Below are positions 8,912 through 17,115 of a stretch of DNA of 63,559 bases, one piece after another (position 1 is the first letter of the stretch; each line of letters opens with the position of its first letter). The translations under genes were made by a program, and so were the position numbers. The notes below the pieces were generated by a model. That model was not told the DNA's origin, searched no databases, and worked only from the letters and a program-made list of their open reading frames with translations. Origin of the DNA: Arthrobacter sp. PM3 (GTDB lineage: Bacteria; Actinomycetota; Actinomycetes; Actinomycetales; Micrococcaceae); the NCBI RefSeq assembly GCF_003352915.1, contig NZ_CP022314.1, positions 404,541 through 468,099 on the forward strand. Reading direction: 5' to 3'.

Positions 8912-9589
8912 ATGGATATCGAGGTATTGCGCCGCGCCCCCCTTTTCGCCACGCTCGACGACGAGGCGTTCCGTCTGCTGACGGACGAACTCACCGAGGT
9001 GGACCTCTCACGCGGTGCCTCGGTATTCCGGGAAGGCGACCAGGGCGACCAGCTGTACTTCATCGTCTCCGGCAAGGTGAAGCTCGGCCGGACGTCGCCG
9101 GACGGCCGCGAGTCACTGCTGGCGATCCTCGGCCCGGGTGAACTGTTCGGTGAAATGGCGCTCTTCGACCCGAGCCCGCGCACGGCCACGGCCACCGCCG
9201 TTTCCGAGACGCGCCTGGCCGGCCTGAAGAACGAGAGCCTCAACGCCCTGCTGCGCACCCGCCCCGAGGTCTCGGCCCAGCTGTTGCAGGCCCTGGCACG
9301 CCGCCTGCGCCGCACCAACGACTCCCTGTCCGACCTCGTTTTTTCCGATGTGCCGGGCCGCGTGGCCAAGGCGCTGCTGGATCTGGCCGACCGCTTCGGC
9401 CGGCCGGCGACCGACGGCGTGCTGGTGGCCCACGAGCTGACCCAGGAGGAGCTCGCCCAGCTGGTCGGAGCCTCTCGCGAAACGGTCAACAAGGCCCTCG
9501 CCGAATTCGTCCAGCGCGGCTGGCTGCGCCTGGAAGCCCGCGCCGTCGTCATCCTGGACATGCAGCGGCTGCGCCAGCGTTCCCGCTAG
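8912..9589 (+). CDS. crp: Crp/Fnr-family transcriptional regulator (GlxR/Crp orthologue)
   Basis: 225-residue global regulator with an N-terminal cyclic-nucleotide-binding barrel and a C-terminal winged helix. The phosphate-binding cassette FGEMALFDPSPRTATATA is at about residues 87-104, with the Arg expected to contact the cAMP phosphate. The HTH TQEELAQLVGASRETVNKAL is near residues 174-193. Overall it matches actinobacterial Crp/GlxR in length and motif spacing. CAGGAGA lies upstream of ATG 8912. It is divergent from the marP-type gene, as in the mycobacterial locus. Candidate binding sites in this window lie before its own gene (8831), before acs (3463) and before the ABC exporter (15176). 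Confidence 0.93.
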   Translation: MDIEVLRRAPLFATLDDEAFRLLTDELTEVDLSRGASVFREGDQGDQLYFIVSGKVKLGRTSPDGRESLLAILGPGELFGEMALFDPSPRTATATAVSETRLAGLKNESLNALLRTRPEVSAQLLQALARRLRRTNDSLSDLVFSDVPGRVAKALLDLADRFGRPATDGVLVAHELTQEELAQLVGASRETVNKALAEFVQRGWLRLEARAVVILDMQRLRQRSR

Positions 9590-9612
9590 TCAGCAGTAGT
9601 CCGCAGTACTCT

Positions 9613-9647
9613 GGAGGCCGGTCCCGTTCACAACGGGGCCGGCCTCC
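9613..9647 (+). terminator. Strong hairpin terminator of crp
   Basis: Two 16-nt arms (9613-9628, 9632-9647) pair with only one mismatch around a CAC loop, 24 nt after the crp stop. Confidence 0.8.
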
Positions 9648-9675
9648 GTCGTTCGCCCCGCGGGTTCTCCCCCGG

Positions 9676-9973
9676 GGGACATGCTCATTCTTTGCCCCCG
9701 GCTCAGAGGGACATGCTCATTCTTGGTGGCGAGCACTGGGCACAGTGCCAGTATGTCCACTGGTCAGACCCAGCGGAGGGCATGCCCGGTGCTGGCAGGA
9801 GCCCGGCAGGAGCATGCCCAGTCTTCGGGCACAGGACGGGGCATGCTCCGGGCCAACGGAAGCCACCGGGGCGCATGCCCAGTCTTCAGGCACAGGACGG
9901 GGCATGCTCCGGGCCAACGGAAGCCACCGGGGCGCATGCCCAGTCTTCAGCCACAGGACGGGGCATGCTCCGG
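9676..9973. repeat. CATG-repeat array A, with 61-bp tandem units
   Basis: This non-coding stretch lies between the convergent ends of crp and a NUDIX gene. GGACATGCTCATTCTT occurs twice at 9676-9726. From 9812 a 61-bp unit is repeated 2.7 times (9812-9872, 9873-9933, 9934-9973) with very few changes. Each unit contains GCATGCCCAGTCTTC and, about 30 nt later, GGGGCATGCTCCGG. The CATG-centred core and the AGTCTT tail are shared with arrays B (14926-15100) and C (23376-23960). Open frames cross the array in several phases on both strands, as expected for repeats, but none has a credible start. No family known to me fits. Confidence 0.85.
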
Positions 9974-10026
9974 CGCTCCGGGGGCAGCATGGGACGGGCC
10001 ACACTCAGGTGCCCGCCGGTGCCGGC

Positions 10027-10938
10027 CTAACGCTCGCGCTGGGGTTCGCCGGCCACGGTCTTGGCGGCCTCGACTTCGAGCATGAGCCGGCCTTCCTCCT
10101 CGACGAGCTTCGGCTGGTAGACGTGGGCCTTGCGCTTGTAGCTCAGATAGGCGATGCAGCCGTTGGCCTTGGCCATTTTCTCGAGCATGATCTCCGAACC
10201 GGGCACCAGGAGTTCGCCCAAAGTCCGGCCCACGGTGTTCTCCTGGCCCACCTCGTCACCCAGCGCGGTCGTGTCCCGCTCACCCACAACCTTGCGCACG
10301 CACACCCAGCGCCCCCACACGCCCTTGCTGGCCAGCAGGGAGGGCTGCTGGTTCACGGGCAGCGTGGCGGCGAAGTAGCGCGTATCGAACCGGCGGTGCG
10401 CAAAGTTCGGGCTGAGCCAGTTGACCAGCGGCTTGAGCAGGTCCGTGCGCAGCGAGAGCCCCCGCTTGGCGAGGACCTCGGCGAAGGATTTCTCCTGGTC
10501 CGCCACGGCTTCGCGGGCGCGCATCCATTCGGCGCTTGAGGTCGACTCCACCGTGGTGGACAGGTCCGGGCCGGCCAGCAGGATGCCGGTTTCCTCGAAC
10601 AGCTCTCGGATGGCCCCGACCACGTGCCGGCGCGCCAGCACGACGTCGTCCGTTCCCATCTGCTCGGCCCAGTGCTGGGGCGAGGGGCCGAGCCAGCCGA
10701 CTGCGTCGTCGTCGGTTGCGTCCAGCGACCCCCCAGGGAAGGCGAGGACACCGAGCGGGGAGGACCCGGTCCGGTAGCCGAGCCATGTCTCCAGGCCTGT
10801 GGGTGAGTCCCGCAGCAGGATCACCGAGGAGGCGAATCGCGGGGCGCGGGGTGTGCGTTCCCCGTGTTCGAGCCAGCTGCGTGCCGCGCCCTCGAGGTCG
10901 GGGGGCAGAACGAACAAACGACGTGCTAAGTGAGGCAA
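10027..10938 (-). CDS. NUDIX hydrolase, NUDT19-like
   Basis: 303-residue NUDIX protein with an insertion inside its NUDIX region: FPGGSLDATDDDAVGW at about residues 68-83 is separated by about 30 residues from the box core GAIRELFEETGILL. This arrangement is typical of NUDT7/NUDT19-like CoA or nucleotide-sugar diphosphatases, but the substrate cannot be assigned. The start is TTG 10938, weakly supported by AGAAGG 11 nt upstream, in the 16-nt gap after ridA. It is third in the leftward DUF4177-ridA-NUDIX operon. At the same place mycobacteria carry a metallo-beta-lactamase-fold gene (Rv3677c), so this gene looks like a lineage-specific replacement or neighbour. Confidence 0.85.
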   Translation of the reverse strand: MPHLARRLFVLPPDLEGAARSWLEHGERTPRAPRFASSVILLRDSPTGLETWLGYRTGSSPLGVLAFPGGSLDATDDDAVGWLGPSPQHWAEQMGTDDVVLARRHVVGAIRELFEETGILLAGPDLSTTVESTSSAEWMRAREAVADQEKSFAEVLAKRGLSLRTDLLKPLVNWLSPNFAHRRFDTRYFAATLPVNQQPSLLASKGVWGRWVCVRKVVGERDTTALGDEVGQENTVGRTLGELLVPGSEIMLEKMAKANGCIAYLSYKRKAHVYQPKLVEEEGRLMLEVEAAKTVAGEPQRER

Positions 10939-10954
10939 AGAAGTGACCGGCCTT

Positions 10955-11473
10955 CTAAGCGAATTCCGCGATCAGTTCGACTTCAACAGGCGAGTCGAGC
11001 GGCAGGACGGACACCCCGACGGCGGAGCGTGCGTGCTGGCCGGCGTCGCCGAAGACCTGGCCCAGCAGCTCCGAGGCACCGTTGATGACGCCGGGCTGGC
11101 CGGTGAAGGACGGATCGGAGGAGACGAACCCGACTACCTTGACGATCCTGGTGATGCGGTCGAGATCCCCGATCACGCTCTTGACGGCCGCCAGGGCGTT
11201 GACGGCGCATACGGTGGCGTAGGCCTTCGCGTCCTCGGGGGACACGGTCGGCTCGTCCGAAGTGCCCTCGGTGCCGGCGGCGACCTTGCCGGTGGCTTCC
11301 AGCTTGCCGTTGACGAACGGCAGCTGACCGGAGGTGTAAACGTGGTTGCCGGAGATGACGGCCGGAACGTAGGCCGCGACGGGGGCGGCGACGTCGGGCA
11401 GCGTGAGACCCAGCTCCGCGAGCCGCTGTTCGACGGCGGACGTCGCGCCCGTGGCTTCTGTTGGTGTGCTCAT
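10955..11473 (-). CDS. RidA family protein
   Basis: 172-residue member of the RidA/YjgF/UK114 family, whose archetype hydrolyses reactive enamine/imine intermediates formed by PLP enzymes. Visible family segments are VISGNHVYTSGQLPF, the middle AVKSVIGDLDRITRIVKV, and the C-terminal HARSAVGVSVLPLDSPVEVE, which contains the conserved Arg of the active-site cleft. It is longer than classical RidA (about 130), matching the actinobacterial subgroup represented by Rv3678c. The start is ATG 11473, 2 nt after the DUF4177 stop; the end of that gene supplies a GGGAGAAG ribosome site. A longer frame upstream runs through DUF4177 and is not the gene. Confidence 0.9.
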   Translation of the reverse strand: MSTPTEATGATSAVEQRLAELGLTLPDVAAPVAAYVPAVISGNHVYTSGQLPFVNGKLEATGKVAAGTEGTSDEPTVSPEDAKAYATVCAVNALAAVKSVIGDLDRITRIVKVVGFVSSDPSFTGQPGVINGASELLGQVFGDAGQHARSAVGVSVLPLDSPVEVELIAEFA

Positions 11474-11475
11474 GG

Positions 11476-11631
11476 CTACTGCTTCTCCCGCTTCAGGTAG
11501 GCGACCAGGCCGTTGCCGTCGGGGCCCGGAACGACCTGGACTAGCTCCCAGCCATCCTCGCCCCACTGGTCCAGAATCTGCTTCGTTGCATGGATAATGA
11601 GCGGAATCGTGGCGTACTCCCATTTGGTCAT
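11476..11631 (-). CDS. DUF4177 small protein (51 residues)
   Basis: A 51-residue frame begins MTKWEYATIPLIIHATKQIL and ends GLVAYLKREKQ. The pattern W-E-Y ... GWELVQVV fits DUF4177, a family of small proteins of unknown role. It is first in the leftward operon with ridA (2-nt gap) and a NUDIX gene. A very similar small gene precedes ridA in mycobacteria (Rv3678A), supporting a real conserved gene despite its size. No Shine-Dalgarno precedes the ATG; a TAGGCT box lies 7 nt upstream, so the mRNA is probably leaderless. The start is only 38 nt from the divergent PBP start, so the two promoters overlap. Confidence 0.85.
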   Translation of the reverse strand: MTKWEYATIPLIIHATKQILDQWGEDGWELVQVVPGPDGNGLVAYLKREKQ

Positions 11632-11638
11632 GACCTAA

Positions 11639-11644
11639 AGCCTA
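11639..11644 (-). promoter_or_regulatory. -10 box TAGGCT, leaderless promoter of DUF4177-ridA
   Basis: TAGGCT on the minus strand lies 7 nt before ATG 11631. It is paired back-to-back with the TAAAGT box of the PBP gene. Confidence 0.55.
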
Positions 11645-11656
11645 GTTCGTTGCCGG

Positions 11657-11662
11657 TAAAGT
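11657..11662 (+). promoter_or_regulatory. -10 box TAAAGT, leaderless promoter of PBP1
   Basis: TAAAGT lies 7 nt before ATG 11670, with no Shine-Dalgarno. The in-frame GTG at 11661 overlaps the box and is therefore unlikely to be used. Confidence 0.55.
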
Positions 11663-11669
11663 GGAAAAC

Positions 11670-13952
11670 ATGGCGACTGGTAAGAACCCTTTATTCGACA
11701 CGGCCACCACCCTCGGAAAGATCCTCATGTTCCTGGGCGTGAGCGCCATTTGTGGTGTCCTGGTGGCGGGGCTCCTGGTCCCGGCCGCGGCCGTTTCGGG
11801 CAGCGCCGCGAGCGGTTCGATCCAGTTCTTTGACACCCTCCCCGCCGAGCTGAAGGTGGACCCGCCGAGCCAGTCGACCACGATCCTGGCGTCCGACGGC
11901 AGCGTGATCGCCAACCTCTACGCGGAAAACCGCACCCGGGTCTCGCTGGACCAGATGTCCCCGTACATCAAGGACGCGATCATCGCCATCGAGGACAGCC
12001 GCTTCTACGAGCACGGCGGCGTGGACACCACCGGCATCCTGCGCGCAATCGTCAGCACCGCCCGCGGCAACAAGCAGGGCGCGTCGACCATCACGCAGCA
12101 GTACGTCAACAATGTGATCAACTCCTCCCTCGAAGCCGAAGGCAAGGGCGACGAGGTCCTCCTCAACGGCGTCAACAAGGGCGTCGGGGACAAGCTGCGT
12201 GAAATGAAGCTGGCCATCGCGCTGGAGAAGAAGTTCACCAAGGAGCAGATCCTTGAGGGCTACCTCAACATCGTCTTCTTCAACCGGGACGCCTACGGCA
12301 TCGAGGCCGCGTCCAAGTTCTTCTTCAGCACCACTGCCAAGGACCTGACGCTGCCGCAGGCCGCGCTGCTGGCCGGCGTCGTGAACAGCCCGTCCTTCTA
12401 CGACCCCATCACGAACCCGGACAACGCCAAGGCCCGGCGGGATCTCGTCCTGAAGGCCATGCTGACCCAGGGCAAGATCAAGCAGGCCGACTACGACGCC
12501 GCCGTCGCCACCCCGGTGCAGACCAAGGTCACCCAGCCCCGTCAGGGCTGCGCATACTCGACCACGGCGCCGTACTTCTGCGACTACGTGCTGCACCTGC
12601 TCCTGAACAACCCCGCATACGGCGCCGACGCCGCCGAGCGTGAGCGCAAAATCTTCCGCGGCGGCCTGACCATCAAGACCACGCTGGATCCGAACGCCCA
12701 GGCCGTGGCCCAGGCCCAGGTCGACGGGTCGGCCGGCGCCAACCCCGACAAGTGGGGCGCCTCGCTGGTCTCCGTTCAGCCGGGCTCCGGCAAGATCATC
12801 TCGATGGCCCAGAACACTGTCTGGTTCCCGGCCGACGGCAAGTTCGACCAGACCCAGAACTTCAACGTGGACAGCCAGGACGCCAAGGGCAACGACCTCA
12901 ACGGCCTCGGCGGCTTCCAGCCCGGCTCCACCATGAAACCCTTCACGTTCGCGGAGTGGCTTGACGAGGGCAACTCCATGAACACGCAGCTCAACGGCGC
13001 CGTACGCCGCTACCCGCAGAACTTCCCCTGGAAGAACACCTGCCCGGCACCGACCGTCGGCTGGTACGACGCAACCAACGGCACCCACGACCTGCAGAAC
13101 GCCGAAGAAGGTTATTACAAGTACATGTCGGTCGTTGACGGCCTCGCGAACTCCATCAACACCATCACGTTTGCCACCGCCGCCCGGGTGGACCTCTGCG
13201 GGATCCAGAAGATCGTCGACGCCGTCGGCATCCACGGCGGCCTGCCCACCGCGGACAACCCCAACCCCCAGGTGCCGATGACCACCCTTGGCAACCTCAT
13301 CGGTTCCACGCAGACGGCGCCGCTGACGATGGCCAGCGCCTTCGCCACGTTCGCCGCCGACGGCAAGTACTGCGAGCCGATCGCCATCGATTCGGTCACG
13401 GACGCGTCCGGCGCCCAACTGCCGGCCCAGACGCCGAACTGCAAGGACGCGATCAAACCCGAGGTCGCCCGGGGCGTCGCCTACGCCATGCAGGAAGTCC
13501 TGAACCGCGGCTCCGGCTCGCTCATCCAGCCCCGGATTTCCACCCGGACCACTTTCCCGATCGCGGCAAAGACCGGCACCAACGACAACAACAGCTCCAC
13601 CTGGGTGGCCGGCTACACCACCGGCCTGGCGACGGCCACGTGGTTCGGAGATCCGCTGGGCAACCAGCAGCGGGCCGGCCAGAACGTCACCGTCAACGGC
13701 AAGTTCTACAAGGGCATCGACGGCTACATGATCGCCGGGCCTCAGTTCTCGAACTACATGGCCCAGGTGGCGCCGGCCTACGGCACCAATCCCTTCCCGG
13801 CCCCGCCGTCGAGCATGCTCAATTCGCCGGTAGCGCCGCCGCGTGCATCCACCCCGACGTCGGAGAGCACGGCACCGGCCACCGACGCGGCCACTCCGCC
13901 CTCAGCCGACCCGTCGCCGGCGCCGGAACCGACGAAGTCCAAGAAGAAGTAG
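11670..13952 (+). CDS. Class A penicillin-binding protein (PonA2-like), first copy
   Basis: Bifunctional peptidoglycan glycosyltransferase/transpeptidase of 760 residues, anchored by one N-terminal membrane helix (residues about 17-40). The GT51 domain shows IEDSRFYEHGGVD with the catalytic Glu, then QGASTITQQYVNN. The transpeptidase has the SxxK motif at S420 (STMK), SxN in SINT and KTG in AAKTGTNDN. The C-terminus is a Pro/Ser/Thr-rich tail ending in lysines; no PASTA domain is present, unlike mycobacterial PonA2. The neighbourhood (RidA/DUF4177 divergent, metallophosphoesterase 3 nt downstream) matches ponA2. A close paralogue lies at 53140-55323. Confidence 0.93.
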   Translation: MATGKNPLFDTATTLGKILMFLGVSAICGVLVAGLLVPAAAVSGSAASGSIQFFDTLPAELKVDPPSQSTTILASDGSVIANLYAENRTRVSLDQMSPYIKDAIIAIEDSRFYEHGGVDTTGILRAIVSTARGNKQGASTITQQYVNNVINSSLEAEGKGDEVLLNGVNKGVGDKLREMKLAIALEKKFTKEQILEGYLNIVFFNRDAYGIEAASKFFFSTTAKDLTLPQAALLAGVVNSPSFYDPITNPDNAKARRDLVLKAMLTQGKIKQADYDAAVATPVQTKVTQPRQGCAYSTTAPYFCDYVLHLLLNNPAYGADAAERERKIFRGGLTIKTTLDPNAQAVAQAQVDGSAGANPDKWGASLVSVQPGSGKIISMAQNTVWFPADGKFDQTQNFNVDSQDAKGNDLNGLGGFQPGSTMKPFTFAEWLDEGNSMNTQLNGAVRRYPQNFPWKNTCPAPTVGWYDATNGTHDLQNAEEGYYKYMSVVDGLANSINTITFATAARVDLCGIQKIVDAVGIHGGLPTADNPNPQVPMTTLGNLIGSTQTAPLTMASAFATFAADGKYCEPIAIDSVTDASGAQLPAQTPNCKDAIKPEVARGVAYAMQEVLNRGSGSLIQPRISTRTTFPIAAKTGTNDNNSSTWVAGYTTGLATATWFGDPLGNQQRAGQNVTVNGKFYKGIDGYMIAGPQFSNYMAQVAPAYGTNPFPAPPSSMLNSPVAPPRASTPTSESTAPATDAATPPSADPSPAPEPTKSKKK

Positions 13953-13955
13953 CCG

Positions 13956-14909
13956 ATGATCCGGGGGAATGATCTGGCGGGCCGCGTCCGACGCATCGGG
14001 CGCGGCTTTGCCGTGACCGCGGCGATCGGCGCGGCCGCAGGGGCGGCCGCCACGGGCTACGGGCTGTGGGAGAAGAACCAGTTCGTGCTGCGGGAGGAGA
14101 CCCTGCCCGTCCTGCCGGCTGGCTTCGGCCCGTTCCGGGTGCTGCATCTCTCGGACATCCACTTTGTGCCGGGCCAGCACCGGAAGGCCCGTTGGCTGTC
14201 CTCCCTGGCGGAACTGGGGCCGGACCTTGTGGTGAACACGGGCGACAACCTCAGCCATCCCAGGGGTGTGCCCCCCCTTGTGGCGGCGCTGCGCCCGCTG
14301 CTGGAATTCCCCGGCGTCTTCGTTCCCGGCTCCAACGACTACTTCGGGCCGCGCTTCAAGAACCCGGCCTCTTATTTGTTCGGACCCTCCGCCCAGCGCA
14401 AGGACCCGGAGAAGCTCGACTGGCCGTTGCTGCGCTCCGAGTTCGGCATGTCCGGCTGGCTGGACCTGACCAATCGCTGCCAGTCGGTTGTGCTCAAGGG
14501 CATCCGCTTCGACTTCTCCGGCGTCGACGATCCCCACCTGCGCCTGGAGCGGTACGCCGGGTGGCCGCGCGGGACCAAGGGCCGGGCAGCGGATCCGCAC
14601 CTGCGGGTGGCCGTCGCGCATGCCCCCTACCAGCGCGTCCTGGACCACTTCACCGAAGACGGCGCCGACCTCCTGCTGGCTGGCCACACCCACGGCGGGC
14701 AGATCTGCGTTCCGGGTTACGGGGCCCTGGTCACCAACTGCGACCTCCCCACTTGGCGGGCCAAGGGCCTGCACATGTGGGAGAGCAAGGGACGTTCGAC
14801 GCCGGTGAACGTCTCGGGCGGCATCGGCACCTCCCGGTTCGCCCCGGTCCGGATCGCCTGCCGTCCCGAGGCCGTCCTGCTTACGCTGACCTCCCGCACC
14901 CAGGCCTGA
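13956..14909 (+). CDS. Metallophosphoesterase (YaeI/Rv3683-like)
   Basis: 317-residue calcineurin-like phosphoesterase. A hydrophobic N-terminal stretch (AVTAAIGAAAGAAATGYGLW) suggests membrane anchoring. Metal-binding motifs run in order: LSDIHF (DxH), VNTGDNL (GDx), PGSNDYFGP (in place of the usual GNHD/E), and LLAGHTHGGQ. The GSND variant is common in this subgroup. ATG 13956 starts 3 nt after the PBP stop, with AGAAG upstream, so the two form one transcript. In mycobacteria the same gene (Rv3683) follows ponA2. A role in cell-envelope lipid or phosphoester turnover is plausible, but only from context. Confidence 0.9.
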   Translation: MIRGNDLAGRVRRIGRGFAVTAAIGAAAGAAATGYGLWEKNQFVLREETLPVLPAGFGPFRVLHLSDIHFVPGQHRKARWLSSLAELGPDLVVNTGDNLSHPRGVPPLVAALRPLLEFPGVFVPGSNDYFGPRFKNPASYLFGPSAQRKDPEKLDWPLLRSEFGMSGWLDLTNRCQSVVLKGIRFDFSGVDDPHLRLERYAGWPRGTKGRAADPHLRVAVAHAPYQRVLDHFTEDGADLLLAGHTHGGQICVPGYGALVTNCDLPTWRAKGLHMWESKGRSTPVNVSGGIGTSRFAPVRIACRPEAVLLTLTSRTQA

Positions 14910-14925
14910 CCGCCCCGCGGGACAT

Positions 14926-15100
14926 GCCCTCCCCTGGTAACAAACAACGGACATGCCCTCCGGTGTACCCCGCCACCACGGGACATGCCCTCCCGTACCC
15001 GCGAGCACTGGACATATGACCTTCCCGCTCATTCCTAATGCCCAGCACTGAGCATGTCCCCCTCGGGATCGCAGCCACACTGAGCATGTCCCCCATGGCA
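14926..15100. repeat. CATG-repeat array B, forward and inverted copies
   Basis: Non-coding DNA after the metallophosphoesterase. Three forward copies of GGACATGCCCTCC (near 14930, 14949 and 14981) face two inverted copies of CACTGAGCATGTCCCC (near 15047 and 15076) across a centre containing GAGCACTGGACATATGACC. Read on the minus strand, the right half starts GGGGGACATGCTCAGTG, which is how array C begins. The whole behaves like one large imperfect inverted repeat. It shares the CATG core with arrays A and C. Confidence 0.8.
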
Positions 15101-15175
15101 GGGAGCGCAGCGCGGCGGCCCGGCTCCATTGCGGATCGTGATGACTGGGCAAGTTCACGGCACGCCCCTCTGCCA

Positions 15176-15191
15176 TGTGAATCGGGTCACC
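15176..15191 (+). promoter_or_regulatory. Crp/GlxR-like site before the ABC exporter
   Basis: TGTGA-ATCGGG-TCACC matches 9 of 10 consensus positions of TGTGA-N6-TCACA. A TAGGGT box lies at 15200-15205, so the site would cover the -35 position of that promoter, an arrangement typical of repression. The ABC exporter starts at 15268. Confidence 0.5.
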
Positions 15192-15267
15192 GCATGGCCT
15201 AGGGTGGTTGCTACAGGAAACTACATCCATCGGTGCTGTCCCGGCACGGGCGTCATAAGAAGCAGGC

Positions 15268-17115
15268 ATGGCCAAGCAGACTTCATTCTTCACCTCCATC
15301 AGCCGCCTCTACCCGCATGTCCGGCCGATCCTGCCGCGCCTCGTCATGGGACTGCTCTGTGCCCTGCTGGCCAGCGTGATGGCGCTGGCCATCCCCCAGG
15401 TGCTCCGCGTCCTGGTCAATGAATCTCTCAACCCCGGCGGGAGCGCGGACGCCGTATGGACCGCCTCCCTGGTGGTCCTCGGGCTGGGCATCGCCGAGGC
15501 CGGACTCGTGGCGCTGCGCCGGCAGTTCGTCATCAACCCGGCCACCACGGTGGAAACCCGGATGCGGGTGTCCCTCTACGGGCACCTGCAGGACCTCACG
15601 GTGTCCTTCCACGACCGCTGGGGCTCCGGCCAGCTGCTCTCCCGTGCCATGACGGACCTGAACTTCCTGCGCCGCTGGATGGCATTCGGCGCGATCATGC
15701 TGGTGGTCACCACACTCACGGTTGTGATCGGCGTGGCCGTGATGTTCTGGATGAGCTGGCAGCTTGCGCTGATCTTCCTGGCCGCGGCCGTGCCGATCAT
15801 GATCTATGGATTCCGGTTCCGCACCCGGTTCTCCAAAGCGGCCCGCCGCAGCCAGGACCAGGCCGGGGACCTCGCCACGACGGTCGAGGAATCCGTCCAC
15901 GGCATCCGCGTCCTGAAGGCCTTCGGCCGCAGCCGCGAGGCGCTGGAGAACTTCAACGAACAAGCCGAGGAACTCCGGCAGACCGAGATCGCCAAGGCCA
16001 AACACCTGGCGACCTTCAGCCTGGTCGTGACGCTCCTGCCCGAGCTCGCCCTCGGAGCCGGGCTGGTGGTCGGCATCATGCTGGCCTACACGGACCAGCT
16101 CTCCATCGGCTCCCTCGTGGCCTTCTTCGCCACCGCCGCCGTCGTGGCCGCCCCGGTCGAGTTCTGCGGCATGCTGCTGGCCATGGCCCTCACCGCGAAG
16201 TCCGCGGTGGACCGGCACTTTGAGGTCATGGACGCGCAGAACACGATCACCAGCCCGGACCGGCCGCGCCGGCCGGCGGACCTCAAGGGCGCCCTGAGCT
16301 TCCGCAACGCCTCGTTCGCGTTCGACGACGCCCCGGGCAAACCGATCCTCAGCAACATCAACCTCGAGATCCGGCCCGGGGAAACCATGGCCCTGGTCGG
16401 CATCACGGGCAGCGGCAAGAGCACGCTGCTCCAGCTCGTGCCCCGCCTCTACGAGGTGACGGGCGGCTTCATCACGATCGACGGCGTGGACCTGCGCGAG
16501 TTCAGCGTCGAGGATCTGCGCTCCGTGGTTGCCGTGGCGTTCGAAGACACCACGCTGTTCTCCAGTTCCGTCCGGGACAACGTCCTGCTCGGCGTGCCAG
16601 ACGGGGTGCCCGACGGCGGCCCGGCGGCCGGCCGCGACGCAGCCCGGGAGGCGGTCCTCGAGGAGGCTCTGGACGTCGCGCAGGCCCAGTTCGCGTATTC
16701 CCTGCCGGACGGGGTGGACACGCTGATCGGCGAGGAGGGGCTCAGCCTCTCCGGCGGCCAGCGCCAGCGCATCGCCCTGGCCCGCGCCATCGCCGCGAAA
16801 CCGGCCGTGCTGGTCCTGGACGACCCGCTCTCGGCGCTGGATGTGAACACGGAGGAGATCGTCGAGCGCAGGCTCCGCGAGGTCCTCGCCGACACCACCA
16901 CCCTGATCGTGGCCCACCGGCCCTCCACAGTGGCGCTGGCCGACCGCGTGGCGCTGCTCGAGGACGGCCGGATCACCGCCGTCGGAACCCACACCGGGCT
17001 GCTGGCCACCAACAGCCACTACCGCTACGTGATCGCCAGCCTGGACCGGGAACCGCGGGACCTGGATTCGGAACTGTCCGCCTTCGAGGACCAGTCGGAG
17101 GAGATTTCCCGATGA
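15268..17115 (+). CDS. ABC exporter half-transporter, subunit 1 (degenerate ATPase site)
   Basis: 615-residue fused permease-ATPase of the exporter (MsbA/LmrA-like) superfamily. Six membrane helices occupy about residues 20-315, followed by the nucleotide-binding domain. Walker A is [11 protein letters not shown] (about 376-386), the signature is LSGGQRQR and Walker B is [12 protein letters not shown]. The residue after the Walker B Asp is Asp, not the catalytic Glu, so this subunit probably supplies the non-hydrolysing composite site of a heterodimer. The start ATG 15268 has a weak GCAGG upstream. The stop overlaps the next gene's start (ATGA), indicating coupled synthesis. The substrate cannot be read from sequence; such pairs often export lipids, peptides or drugs. 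Confidence 0.93.
   Translation: MAKQTSFFTSISRLYPHVRPILPRLVMGLLCALLASVMALAIPQVLRVLVNESLNPGGSADAVWTASLVVLGLGIAEAGLVALRRQFVINPATTVETRMRVSLYGHLQDLTVSFHDRWGSGQLLSRAMTDLNFLRRWMAFGAIMLVVTTLTVVIGVAVMFWMSWQLALIFLAAAVPIMIYGFRFRTRFSKAARRSQDQAGDLATTVEESVHGIRVLKAFGRSREALENFNEQAEELRQTEIAKAKHLATFSLVVTLLPELALGAGLVVGIMLAYTDQLSIGSLVAFFATAAVVAAPVEFCGMLLAMALTAKSAVDRHFEVMDAQNTITSPDRPRRPADLKGALSFRNASFAFDDAPGKPILSNINLEIRPGETMALVGITGSGKSTLLQLVPRLYEVTGGFITIDGVDLREFSVEDLRSVVAVAFEDTTLFSSSVRDNVLLGVPDGVPDGGPAAGRDAAREAVLEEALDVAQAQFAYSLPDGVDTLIGEEGLSLSGGQRQRIALARAIAAKPAVLVLDDPLSALDVNTEEIVERRLREVLADTTTLIVAHRPSTVALADRVALLEDGRITAVGTHTGLLATNSHYRYVIASLDREPRDLDSELSAFEDQSEEISR

Noticed and set aside
9681..10085. Open reading frames of 95-260 codons across array A on both strands
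   Set aside because: They are open because the repeat units lack stops in several phases. They have no ribosome site or conserved start, and the encoded text simply repeats the DNA unit.
13902..15299. Long antisense frame over the metallophosphoesterase and array B
   Set aside because: It overlaps a gene with complete metal-binding motifs and runs into repeats; no start or conserved domain.
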